From Chitinophagaceae bacterium UBA1930 (GTDB lineage: Bacteria; Bacteroidota; Bacteroidia; Chitinophagales; Chitinophagaceae), in assembly GCA_002337145.1 (NCBI GenBank), contig DDFK01000001.1, forward strand, positions 1,576,733 to 1,640,732: a stretch of 64,000 bases of DNA. The letters run 5' to 3'. The notes under the pieces were generated by a model. The model had not been told where the DNA came from and did no database searches. It was given only the letters and a program-made list of their open reading frames with translations. Of this stretch, positions 53,164 through 60,573 are shown piece by piece. The translations under genes and the position numbers were made by a program. The first letter of the stretch is position 1; every line of letters begins with the position of its first letter.

Positions 53164-54481
53164 CGAAAACAAAAGAGTGAGTTTTCTGGTCGAAGATGAC
53201 GACCAAAAAACCGGAGCGGATGCGCCCAAAGAGGGAGCGCAGAACAAAGCCGAAAAGCTGAAAAAGCCAATCATTTTTGTGCTTATGGCTGTAGTATTTC
53301 TCGGCTGTATGTGTTTAATCTTCAAACCGTCTTCCGATAAGAAAAAGCCTGAAGATATTGGTTTGAACGATGCCGTACCGCAGGCAACCGATGCAGGTTT
53401 GCAGTCGGATAAGCAAAAAGCGTATGAGCAGGAAATGCTGGAACAGAAAGAGCAGGAAAAGCGCAATTCGCTCATGTCCCTTTCAGACTATTGGAGCGAG
53501 GACAGTACCGCCGACAAGGAAGCAGTTGTTCCGGATGAGGAATACGAAGACGGATCTGCTTACGGAGGTGGTACACGAAGGGGTGGCAATCCGGCTTTAA
53601 GCAGTTACCGAAATGCCCAAAGTACGTTAGGCTCGTTTTACAACAACAACGATTACCAAACGCAGGAACTGCAAAGGCAGGTTGAGGAACTAAAAGAAAA
53701 GCTGGCAGAAAAGGACGTACCCGCCACAACGACCGTGCAAGACCAAATGGCTTTGATGGAAAAGTCCTACGAAATGGCGGCGAAATACCTGCCCTCGAAC
53801 AATCAGGGGCAGGCTGGCAAAGCCGATACCACTGTTTCGGTGAAAGGCGGTACACAAAAGGAACATTTTGTAGCGTTCACGCCCGTAAGGAAAAATGCGG
53901 TATCTGCCCTGTACCGTGAGCCTACCGACAGTGCTTTTTTGGCAAACTGGAACGAAACCCGCAACAGGGGATTTTATACCGCCGGGACAAATGAGCAGGT
54001 CGTGCAGCCTAAAAACAGTATCAGGGCAATAGTGCAGGAAACGCAGACCATCACCGATGAAAGCGGTGTGCGCTTGCGCTTGCTGGAAATGGCTAAAACG
54101 CCAAGCCTTACCATTCCGGCGGGAACGGTGCTAACGGCAAACGCCAAGTTTTCAGGCGGCAGGTTACAGTTAAAGGTAACGTCTATCGAATTTGAGGGCA
54201 ATATTATCCCTATGGAAATAACGGTGTACGATTTGGACGGGCAGCAAGGGTTATATGTGCCATATTCTCCCGAAATGAACGCCCTTACCGAGATTGCCTC
54301 CAACATGAGCCAAACCTCCGGCACATCCATTATGATGACCCGCTCCGCAGGACAGCAGGCAGCAGGCGACCTTTCCCGTGGCGTGGTGCAGGGCATATCG
54401 GGCTACTTCTCCAAAAAAGTAAAAACGCCGAAAGTTACCGTTAAAGCCGGTCATCAGATTTTCCTTGTTTCAAAAAACTAA
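53153..54481 (+). CDS. traM: TraM, VirB10-like
   Basis: 442 residues. A short cytoplasmic N terminus, one membrane helix (PIIFVLMAVVFLGCMCLIF near 43-61), a coiled-coil/charged linker, and a C-terminal periplasmic domain (about 285-440) with TLTIPAGTVLTANAKFSGG-type sequence (SLTIPAGTVLTANAKFSGGR). This is the VirB10-like bridge between inner and outer membranes. It overlaps traL. Confidence 0.88.
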   Translation: MKDNENKRVSFLVEDDDQKTGADAPKEGAQNKAEKLKKPIIFVLMAVVFLGCMCLIFKPSSDKKKPEDIGLNDAVPQATDAGLQSDKQKAYEQEMLEQKEQEKRNSLMSLSDYWSEDSTADKEAVVPDEEYEDGSAYGGGTRRGGNPALSSYRNAQSTLGSFYNNNDYQTQELQRQVEELKEKLAEKDVPATTTVQDQMALMEKSYEMAAKYLPSNNQGQAGKADTTVSVKGGTQKEHFVAFTPVRKNAVSALYREPTDSAFLANWNETRNRGFYTAGTNEQVVQPKNSIRAIVQETQTITDESGVRLRLLEMAKTPSLTIPAGTVLTANAKFSGGRLQLKVTSIEFEGNIIPMEITVYDLDGQQGLYVPYSPEMNALTEIASNMSQTSGTSIMMTRSAGQQAAGDLSRGVVQGISGYFSKKVKTPKVTVKAGHQIFLVSKN

Positions 54482-54508
54482 TGTTCAACACTAAAAATCA
54501 GAATTAAA

Positions 54509-55411
54509 ATGAAAGCAATATTTAAAAGCCTTTTGGCAATGGTTTGTTTGATAGCCTTTAATGCCACTACGAATGCACAGCAGGTTGCATCCAATACAAG
54601 CAAATTGAGCATGGGTAAGGTGGAACCTTACGAAATGCAGGTAACGTATAATAAGACCTCCCATTTGATATTTCCGGCAGCAATCCGGTACGTGGATTTG
54701 GGCAGCGAGTACCTTATCGCTGGCAAGGCAGATGATGCCGAAAACGTACTGCGAATAAAGGCTACCGTTAGGGACTTTACCGAAGAAACTAATTTTTCCG
54801 TGATTACCGATGACGGACGTTTCTACAACTTCAACGTTTATTACAGTGCCTATCCTGCCACCCTCAATTATGACCTGCTTACAATGCAAAAAGCGTCCGA
54901 CAGGGATAACGGCAACGATGTACTTTTTGAGGAACTGGGGAGCAATTCGCCATCGCTGGCCGGATTGCTTTTAGAAACGATTTACAAAAAGGACAAAAGG
55001 ATTGTAAAGCATATCGCATCTAAAAGCTACGGTATTCAATTCCTGCTCAAAGGTATTTACGTGCATAACGGAAAATTCTATTTCCATACGGAATTACGCA
55101 ATAAAAGCAATGTGCCGTTTAACATTGACTTTGTGAATTTCAAGATAGTGGATAAGAAAGTAGCGAAGCGTACCGTAGTGCAGGAAAAGCCGATGACACC
55201 ATTGCGTATGTATAAACCGCTTACGGAAATTGCCGGAAATGCAACCGACCAAAACGTGTTCCTGCTCGACCAATTTACGATTACCGATGATAAGGTGCTG
55301 GTAATTGAAATCTTTGAGAAGAACGGCGGCAGGCAGCAGACCTTAGAGGTGGAAAACTCCGACCTCGTAAACGCAAGGCAAATAAACGATATGCACCTAA
55401 AGATTAATTAA
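54509..55411 (+). CDS. traN: TraN (DUF4138), VirB9-like
   Basis: 300 residues with a signal peptide (MVCLIAFNATTNAQ). Beta-rich periplasmic protein with TKLSMGKVEPYEMQ-like start, YNKTSHLIFPAAIRYVDLGS and DDGRFYNFNVYYSAYP, the DUF4138 pattern. VirB9-like part of the outer core complex, following the VirB10-like TraM. Confidence 0.9.
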   Translation: MKAIFKSLLAMVCLIAFNATTNAQQVASNTSKLSMGKVEPYEMQVTYNKTSHLIFPAAIRYVDLGSEYLIAGKADDAENVLRIKATVRDFTEETNFSVITDDGRFYNFNVYYSAYPATLNYDLLTMQKASDRDNGNDVLFEELGSNSPSLAGLLLETIYKKDKRIVKHIASKSYGIQFLLKGIYVHNGKFYFHTELRNKSNVPFNIDFVNFKIVDKKVAKRTVVQEKPMTPLRMYKPLTEIAGNATDQNVFLLDQFTITDDKVLVIEIFEKNGGRQQTLEVENSDLVNARQINDMHLKIN

Positions 55412-55428
55412 TCCAAAACAGAAGAACA

Positions 55429-55986
55429 ATGATAAAATACATTTTTGCCGTTATGCTTGCCGTGTTGAGCATGACGGTAGCACAGGCGCAAAGGATGACA
55501 CCCGGACAGAAAGGGCTGGAAGTAAACGCAGGTTTATTGTCCAAAGAGGTAAAGGATAATTACTATCTGAATTTGACCCTTACCGTAAATAGCAGGAACG
55601 GTAATTATTGGATTTGGGGCGCAGAATATACTCACCAATTTGCCGATTACAGGACTGTACAGATACCGCTCGAAACCTATACGGGCGAAATGGGGTACAG
55701 TCTCCAGCTTTTGGGTGATGCGAGAAAGACAATAACGCTTAATGCGGGGCTTACTGCCGTTGCCGGGTATGAAACCATTAACCGCAATGAAGCAACGCTG
55801 TATGACGGCTCTAAAATCCTCGACAAAGACAATTTTGTTTACGGAGCCGGAGGGCGGTTGTCTTTTGAGACGTATTTGTCTGACAGGTTTGTGCTGCTCC
55901 TGCAAGGTCGTACCAAAGTATTATGGGGTACGGATTTAAAACAGTTCCGTCCATCGGCAGGCGTTGGGCTAAGGTTTAACTTTTAA
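55429..55986 (+). CDS. traO: TraO, outer-membrane conjugation protein
   Basis: 185 residues with a signal peptide (VMLAVLSMTVAQAQ). Short amphipathic strands and a final aromatic ending (GVGLRFNF) indicate an outer-membrane barrel, as known for TraO. 17 bases after traN. Confidence 0.87.
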   Translation: MIKYIFAVMLAVLSMTVAQAQRMTPGQKGLEVNAGLLSKEVKDNYYLNLTLTVNSRNGNYWIWGAEYTHQFADYRTVQIPLETYTGEMGYSLQLLGDARKTITLNAGLTAVAGYETINRNEATLYDGSKILDKDNFVYGAGGRLSFETYLSDRFVLLLQGRTKVLWGTDLKQFRPSAGVGLRFNF

Positions 55987-55997
55987 AATGAACAACA

Positions 55998-56432
55998 ATG
56001 AAACGATTTTTGAATAGAAATAAATTTGTGTGGCTGCTTCTCCTGGTCTTTGCAAGTGCCATTACATTATCATCCTGTGATAAGGAAGAATTGGACATAC
56101 AGCAGAATTACCCGTTTGAGGTTAAAGTGATGCCTGTTCCGGGAGATATATCCAACGGACAGACCGTTGAAATACGTATTACGATTGAGCGGAGCGGTAA
56201 TTTCAGCGATGCAGGTTATTTTATACGCTATTTCCAATATGACGGGCAGGGTACATTGCGGTATTATAGTGAACCGCCGTATATGCCCAATGACCTGTAT
56301 CAGTTGCCAGCTACGCAATTCCGGCTGTACTATACTTCGCAGTCCACCGTATCACAGTCATTTGATATATGGATAAGCGACAATTTCGGAAATGAAAAGC
56401 AGGTAAGTTTTGAGTTTAACAATGTAGATTAA
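55998..56432 (+). CDS. traQ: DUF3872 (TraQ-like) lipoprotein
   Basis: 144 residues. Lipoprotein signal with LSSCDKEE, then a short beta-sandwich domain (FEVKVMPVPGDISNGQTVEI). DUF3872 proteins are called TraQ in CTnDOT-type operons. Here it follows TraO directly, so the traP primase usually found between them is absent from the operon. A bidirectional terminator follows. Confidence 0.82.
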   Translation: MKRFLNRNKFVWLLLLVFASAITLSSCDKEELDIQQNYPFEVKVMPVPGDISNGQTVEIRITIERSGNFSDAGYFIRYFQYDGQGTLRYYSEPPYMPNDLYQLPATQFRLYYTSQSTVSQSFDIWISDNFGNEKQVSFEFNNVD

Positions 56433-56459
56433 AGAAGCGGGATAACAAACCGTAAATAG

Positions 56460-56497
56460 AAAAAGTCGTCTGACCTCAATAGTCGGGCGACTTTTTT
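56460..56497. terminator. Bidirectional terminator after the tra operon
   Basis: AAAAAGTCG...GAC (56460-56474) pairs with GTC...CGACTTTTTT (56481-56497), with A-run on one side and T-run on the other. It serves both the tra operon and the convergent receiver gene. Confidence 0.85.
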
Positions 56498-56520
56498 GCA
56501 TTTTGCAAAATGAGTTGGGG

Positions 56521-56937
56521 TTACTTTGTAAAATATTCCGTTGCTATCCCACTAATCCCCAAACTGAAATATCTTCCGCCATCGGCTAACGCTTTTACGG
56601 CGGTTACAATCTCATCGGGGTCGGCGTATTTCAGCACATAACCTGAAACGCCTGCTTTCAGCATATCCGTAACTCTCTTTTCGCCATCGTCTGTGCTTGA
56701 AATTAATACCTTTAAATGGGAGTGTGTTTCCAGCAATAATTTTGCTGCTTTAAAATCTTCCTCTACGATACAGACATCGGGTAAATCATTACCCGCCATT
56801 TTTTCGAGGGCTTGTTGTGCGGTGTCCGCTTGAAAAAGTATCGAAAAACCGGAGGCTTTAAGTTGCTTTACAGATACATCCCGAAGCTGCGTATTGTTAT
56901 CTACGACAGCTATCTGTATTATATTATTACTACTCAT
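56521..56937 (-). CDS. Orphan receiver-like protein with Glu at the phosphosite
   Basis: 138 residues forming a NarL-type receiver domain and the start of the linker (ADGGRYFSLGI), but no HTH domain. The N-terminal acidic pair is VVDNN instead of DD. At the phosphoacceptor position PDVCIVEED has Glu where PDVVLLD has Asp. The conserved Ser/Thr (VLISSTDD) and Lys (GYVLKYAD) remain. So it is probably a pseudo-receiver, fixed in an activated-like state or acting by protein contact. There is no histidine kinase in the window. Confidence 0.82.
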   Translation of the reverse strand: MSSNNIIQIAVVDNNTQLRDVSVKQLKASGFSILFQADTAQQALEKMAGNDLPDVCIVEEDFKAAKLLLETHSHLKVLISSTDDGEKRVTDMLKAGVSGYVLKYADPDEIVTAVKALADGGRYFSLGISGIATEYFTK

Positions 56938-56951
56938 TACAATTACATTTT

Positions 56952-57209
56952 TTATTTCTTAAACAATCCTTTCCAGCCTTTACCTGAATTAGTAACGCAC
57001 GGTTCTTCTTTTTTAGTTTCTGTCTTTTGTATATCCCTTACGTTGTGGCTTGTAAGCCAGCAATAAAAATCACCTACATTATCAGGTGTGAAATTTATGA
57101 TTTTACCGTTTTTGAGGGAAATAATAAAGCAGTCAATTGTAACTGCAAACGCCGATAGCTCGGAAGCAGGAAATTCTAAGGCAGGATAGGTATTGTTTGC
57201 AGTGTCCAT
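56952..57209 (-). CDS. Small unrecognised protein
   Basis: 85 residues from ATG 57209. FAVTIDCFIISLKNGKIINF followed by YCWLTSHNVRDIQ and a basic C terminus (GKGWKGLFKK). No family known to me. It lies 14 bases before the receiver-like gene and is probably co-transcribed with it. Longer in-frame starts upstream are not supported because they run into a hairpin. Confidence 0.6.
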   Translation of the reverse strand: MDTANNTYPALEFPASELSAFAVTIDCFIISLKNGKIINFTPDNVGDFYCWLTSHNVRDIQKTETKKEEPCVTNSGKGWKGLFKK

Positions 57210-57223
57210 AATATCCGTTTTTC

Positions 57224-57262
57224 GTAGTGGCTGCCTGCAACAAAAAAAGCGCAGGCAACTAC
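57224..57262. repeat. Hairpin in the leader of the small unrecognised gene
   Basis: GTAGT...TGCCTGC (57224-57238) pairs with GCAGGCAACTAC (57251-57262) across an A-rich loop, with a three-base bulge. It lies just upstream of ATG 57209 on the minus strand; the remaining bases to 57480 carry no supported gene. Confidence 0.45.
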
Positions 57263-57480
57263 ACTTACCGACATTAAGGCACTGGTACGCCTCTCTCCGA
57301 ATAAGCGAGCGCCCACGCCGTAGCATGAGCGTTCTTACTTATTGTCTCGGAGATATAAAAATTACCAGTTTCTAATGTCGAGACTTAAAGCAAAAACACT
57401 TTAAGATTTTTCTATATTTTCATAGCAAAGATAACAATGTTAGCTGTTTTACACAACCAATGATTTACCTTTCTACTTAC

Positions 57481-57774
57481 TTATGGCTTGCTAATGTAAT
57501 TGCGTTCTAATATTGCCAGTAAATCGGATTGCCTGAAGATAATTTTACCACCGATTTGCACATACGGCAGGATATTGTCGTCCCGGTATTGTTGTAAGGT
57601 ACGTTTGCTGATATGTAACAGCTTGCACACATCTTCGCCCGATAAATAGACTTCTCCGTTCATTACAGGGCGGTAATTCTTTAGTATCAGTTCCAAACGG
57701 GTACGGAGTTCCTCAAATTTGCTTTTGTAGTAGGCTATTTCCTCCGCATCGCTATCAAAAAGTTCCATACTCAT
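57481..57774 (-). CDS. Small HTH protein (right pair, distal)
   Basis: 97 residues from ATG 57774, overlapping the preceding stop by ATGA. An N-terminal helix is followed by HTH_17: GEDVCKLLHISKRTLQQYRD at about 47-66 and a wing with GGKIIFRQSDLLAIL. Paralogue of the Xis-like pair at the left end. The longer open frame upstream overlaps the neighbour and is not used. Confidence 0.78.
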   Translation of the reverse strand: MSMELFDSDAEEIAYYKSKFEELRTRLELILKNYRPVMNGEVYLSGEDVCKLLHISKRTLQQYRDDNILPYVQIGGKIIFRQSDLLAILERNYISKP

Positions 57775-58061
57775 TTGTTTGCGGTTTGAGCATCGGAAGC
57801 AAGCAAACGCTGTACATCCGAAAATTTGTAATAATTCTTCCGGTTCAATTTTGAAAAAGGCAAAAGCCCTTTGTCTTTGTAGGATTGCAAGGTGCGTTTG
57901 GTAATGCCGAGCATGAGGCATACCTCCTGATTATCGAGCCACTTTTCTTCGTTAAAAATGCCTATATAGGCTTCGCTTGCATCGGTGGTAAGCTGTAACA
58001 GTTCGTCCAGCTCTGCGGTCAGTTCTTTTAGAACAGACTTCGGTATTGCTATTACTTCCAT
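57771..58061 (-). CDS. Small HTH protein (right pair, proximal)
   Basis: 96 residues. LDNQEVCLMLGITKRTLQSY at about 42-61 is the HTH, with wing LNRKNYYKFSDVQRLL. Its partner gene follows with an ATGA overlap. Two such pairs, one at each end of the element and facing inward, suggest separate control of different promoters or att sites. 160 bases upstream hold only a weak AACGGTA/TACCGTT hairpin. Confidence 0.8.
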   Translation of the reverse strand: MEVIAIPKSVLKELTAELDELLQLTTDASEAYIGIFNEEKWLDNQEVCLMLGITKRTLQSYKDKGLLPFSKLNRKNYYKFSDVQRLLASDAQTANK

Positions 58062-58221
58062 ATTCCTTTCCTCACTTTTTCACGTCAGAAATGGAAAATA
58101 GGAAAGGTTTTAGGGCGTATCTTATTTGGGGGTGTGTTTGGCTTTGAGTGGTAAGGTTTGGCGCAAAAGAAAACGGTACAAGCCTGTAAAGACCTATACC
58201 GTTATAAGATTGTGAGGTTAT

Positions 58222-58494
58222 TTATCGGGGATTTTGTACCTCTATATTTTGAGGTATCTTTTCCTTTTTTTCTCTCGAATATACCCATAACGATAACAGC
58301 CCGAAAATAATCAAAGCATACGCTACCCATTTGCCAACTTTTTCGACAAATTTAATGGCGACTTTTTTCTCATAACTGGAAAACCCCTCTGCTCCGGTGG
58401 GGCTGCGCCTGTAAAATTTCCTGCGGTTAATCCAATAACGCAAACCTAAGCCTGCTACCAAAAATATTATTCCTATAACTAATGATGATGCCAT
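58222..58494 (-). CDS. Small two-helix membrane protein, unrecognised
   Basis: 90 residues. Hydrophobic helices at about 4-21 (LVIGIIFLVAGLGLRYWI) and 57-74 (WVAYALIIFGLLSLWVYS), joined by a basic loop with RRKFYRRSPTGAEGFSSYEK, and a charged tail. Similar proteins in ICE regions have been called transporter permeases, but the size and sequence give no support for that. Function unknown. Confidence 0.65.
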   Translation of the reverse strand: MASSLVIGIIFLVAGLGLRYWINRRKFYRRSPTGAEGFSSYEKKVAIKFVEKVGKWVAYALIIFGLLSLWVYSREKKEKIPQNIEVQNPR

Positions 58495-58578
58495 AATTCT
58501 ACCGTTTAAAATTTAGTACAATATCCGCTCCGCTATAAACAAAAATACAATTTATAAACGTGGGGTGGATGAAGAAAA

Positions 58579-58778
58579 CTACCCAACTTGGGTAAACTTT
58601 TTTGTTTTTAATGCTTTTAATTTCTCGTGCATATCTGCCCAATATGCTGCTGCTCTTTGTCGCTTTCTAATGGTGGTTCGTGCTGATATGTTTTGTACCA
58701 ACCTGCCTGCCGAATGGCTTTATTAAGGTCTGTAACTTCGATTTGGCGACCTTTCAAATCTGTGATGTATAAGTTCAT
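58579..58778 (-). pseudogene. Small ORF with a one-base frameshift near its end
   Basis: From ATG 58778 the frame gives MNLYITDLKGRQIEVTDLNK and stays protein-like to about LESDKEQQ, then stops after an unlike tail (58617). In the next frame the sequence continues as AYWADMHEKLKALKTKK to a stop at 58579. One base is missing within the CAGCAGCA stretch near 58660, so slippage (mutation, error, or possibly programmed) is likely. Repaired length about 66 residues. Family not recognised with certainty. Confidence 0.55.
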
Positions 58779-58788
58779 ATCAATTGTT

Positions 58789-59112
58789 TTAAAGTGATTT
58801 TTTACTGCTTTGGAAAAGAATAGCCTGCGCTTTCCTTTGCGCTTTCTTCCCTTTGATTTCATAACCTACGCTTAGATACCAGCGTATCATTGCCGATTTA
58901 TCGGGATTGCGTACCTGAAATTTATATGCTCCGTACTTGGTTAGGTCAATCATTACAGTTTTAGAAGTTCCTACTACATCAGGTATGATTTTGCCTTTTT
59001 CGATTGCACTGTACACGCTCGTAGCATATACCATTTTCCTGAAAGCGAAGTCCATAACTGTCTCATAGGACTTCAATAAGTGATTATTGTATTTATCGTT
59101 TCTGCGTTTCAT
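58789..59112 (-). CDS. Unrecognised small protein
   Basis: 107 residues, basic at both ends (MKRRNDKYNNHL; KGKKAQRKAQAI). Middle segments DFAFRKMVYATSVYSAIEKG and YGAYKFQVRNPDKSAMIRWY. No membrane helix or known motif seen. It starts 19 bases after the gene upstream and ends ten bases before the frameshifted small ORF, so the module is one transcript. Confidence 0.6.
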   Translation of the reverse strand: MKRRNDKYNNHLLKSYETVMDFAFRKMVYATSVYSAIEKGKIIPDVVGTSKTVMIDLTKYGAYKFQVRNPDKSAMIRWYLSVGYEIKGKKAQRKAQAILFQSSKKSL

Positions 59113-59131
59113 TGTTTTACTATTTTATTTG

Positions 59132-59608
59132 TTAACCTATGTGAGCGGTCTTCCTGAATTGCTCAATAAGTGCCTCCACTTCGTTTAAGGTCTTGCACCC
59201 GGACAATTCTTTTGACAACCGTTCTATTTCTTCAATCCGTATCAATGCTGAAAAACTGTACTCCCATATCTTACCCTCAACTTTTAATAGCATCCTGTAT
59301 GGCTTGGTCATATTCCTGCGCAACTGTTCAGCCTTTAAAGCATAGTCTGTATTCTCGGTAGCCCTGTATAGTTCGTTAAGCTGTTCCATACGTCTAAACC
59401 TGCCATATCGGATTAGCGGGGATTTGGCTTTTCTGCGCTTTGGCTTTGTACGATACCGTAGGTCTTCCCAAAAATCATCAGGTGAATAGCTTGGGTGTTC
59501 CTTGCTTAGAATACCGTATGCGAATAATGGTACTTTCTTAAATAATCGTCTTGCCTTTCGCATCCTGCGAATAGAAGCCAGTCTTTCAGGTGTGTACGGT
59601 TTGCCCAT
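59132..59608 (-). CDS. Unrecognised basic protein
   Basis: 158 residues. Strongly basic N-terminal half (LASIRRMRKARRLFKKVPLF; KPKRRKAKSP) followed by a helical, more acidic half with IRIEEIERLSKELSGCK. A nucleic-acid-binding role is plausible from charge only. Its start lies about 20 bases after a hairpin that has a relative before the gene at 60113. Confidence 0.6.
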   Translation of the reverse strand: MGKPYTPERLASIRRMRKARRLFKKVPLFAYGILSKEHPSYSPDDFWEDLRYRTKPKRRKAKSPLIRYGRFRRMEQLNELYRATENTDYALKAEQLRRNMTKPYRMLLKVEGKIWEYSFSALIRIEEIERLSKELSGCKTLNEVEALIEQFRKTAHIG

Positions 59609-59622
59609 TGCTTTTGGATTAT

Positions 59623-59656
59623 AAAGGCAACCGCCGTTGCAGACGGTCGCCTGTGG
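59623..59656 (-). repeat. Intercistronic hairpin, copy 1
   Basis: 34 bases that match copy 2 (60536-60569) at 28 positions. GGCAACCG pairs with CGGTCGCC around a TTGCAG loop. Placed directly after the stop at 59660 and 14 bases before the start at 59608 on the minus strand. Confidence 0.6.
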
Positions 59657-59659
59657 ATG

Positions 59660-60109
59660 TTATTCCCAATCTTCCCTTATGGGTTTTGGGTTTGGTTGTA
59701 TTGCCTCCATATTATCCCATATATGGTTGAAAATTTCCTGTATGTCCTTGTCGGAAAGTTTACGGAGTATGATGGCGTGTCGGTAATCGTCATATATCTC
59801 TATTTCACGATTTGGAAAACTGCCCGTTGCAATTTTACATGCGCTTCGTCCGCTTCTTATACATAGATGCAGCGTGTTATTGCTCCAACCCTCATAACCG
59901 ATTATAAGCGTTTCATCCAAAGGAACTGCACCGGGCAAAGCCTTGTTAACGGCAGGGTCTGTGAATGTCAATTTTGCAAGGCGGTTGCAATAGGGCATAC
60001 CCTCATGTTCTGCCATCATTTTGGCAAACAATACCTGCTCAATAGCCCCTTTGGGATTTTCTATACCAAATAGCAGGGTTTCAATGTTGAATGAGATTTT
60101 ATTTTTCAT
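59660..60109 (-). CDS. Unrecognised protein
   Basis: 149 residues. MKNKISFNIETLLFGIENPK at the start, then LFAKMMAEHEGMPYCNRLAK, GAVPLDETLIIGYEGWSNNT and EIYDDYRHAIILRKLSDKDI. Soluble, no obvious catalytic motif. It starts three bases after the stop of the gene upstream; members of this string of genes are conserved only as an ICE module as far as I can tell. Confidence 0.62.
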   Translation of the reverse strand: MKNKISFNIETLLFGIENPKGAIEQVLFAKMMAEHEGMPYCNRLAKLTFTDPAVNKALPGAVPLDETLIIGYEGWSNNTLHLCIRSGRSACKIATGSFPNREIEIYDDYRHAIILRKLSDKDIQEIFNHIWDNMEAIQPNPKPIREDWE

Positions 60110-60112
60110 GGC

Positions 60113-60520
60113 TTATTTGTTTATGTCTATTACAATCATTTTTTCGTATCCAAAAAGCAGGTGTATAGCCTCTTTTAACTTGCGGTCGCAATTTTCCCTC
60201 TCTGCATATTCTATCAGGCAGTTTGTTAGGAATATCGCATTGTAGCCGTCAAAAAGCTGGTCGGAGAATACCCGCAAACTGCGGTGTAGCATGACGTTGT
60301 ACCGCTTTAATATCTGTTCGGTATTGCCTACCAAGCCGAACCAAAAATCTGCGGTTAATAGGGTCTTGTCTGCCCAAATGCTGCGCATATATTCCTCCTG
60401 CGCTCTGAAACGCTCCGTTTCCTCTTGTACAAAAGCGGTCAATTCTTTAAGGGTGTCGGGGAATAGCTTTGCAAGCAAATACGCCCGTTCTACGTTGTTC
60501 ATTTTATCTAATGCTCTCAT
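60113..60520 (-). CDS. Unrecognised protein
   Basis: 135 residues from ATG 60520 (60550 in frame upstream would read through a hairpin). MRALDKMNNVERAYLLAKLF then a helical middle (FVQEETERFRAQEEYMRSIW) and LFDGYNAIFLTNCLIEYAER. Alpha-helical soluble protein. No known family. Follows the DUF932 gene after the copy 2 hairpin. Confidence 0.62.
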   Translation of the reverse strand: MRALDKMNNVERAYLLAKLFPDTLKELTAFVQEETERFRAQEEYMRSIWADKTLLTADFWFGLVGNTEQILKRYNVMLHRSLRVFSDQLFDGYNAIFLTNCLIEYAERENCDRKLKEAIHLLFGYEKMIVIDINK

Positions 60521-60535
60521 TGTATTGATTTTTTT

Positions 60536-60569
60536 AAAGGCGACCACCATTGCAGGCAGTCGCCTTTGG
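60536..60569 (-). repeat. Intercistronic hairpin, copy 2
   Basis: Perfect 9-bp stem AAAGGCGAC/GTCGCCTTT around ACCATTGCAGGCA-type loop. It lies between the DUF932 stop and ATG 60520, 16 bases before that start. A long A-run on the minus strand after it makes it a poor terminator; regulation or mRNA processing is more likely. Confidence 0.65.
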
Positions 60570-60573
60570 TTAA

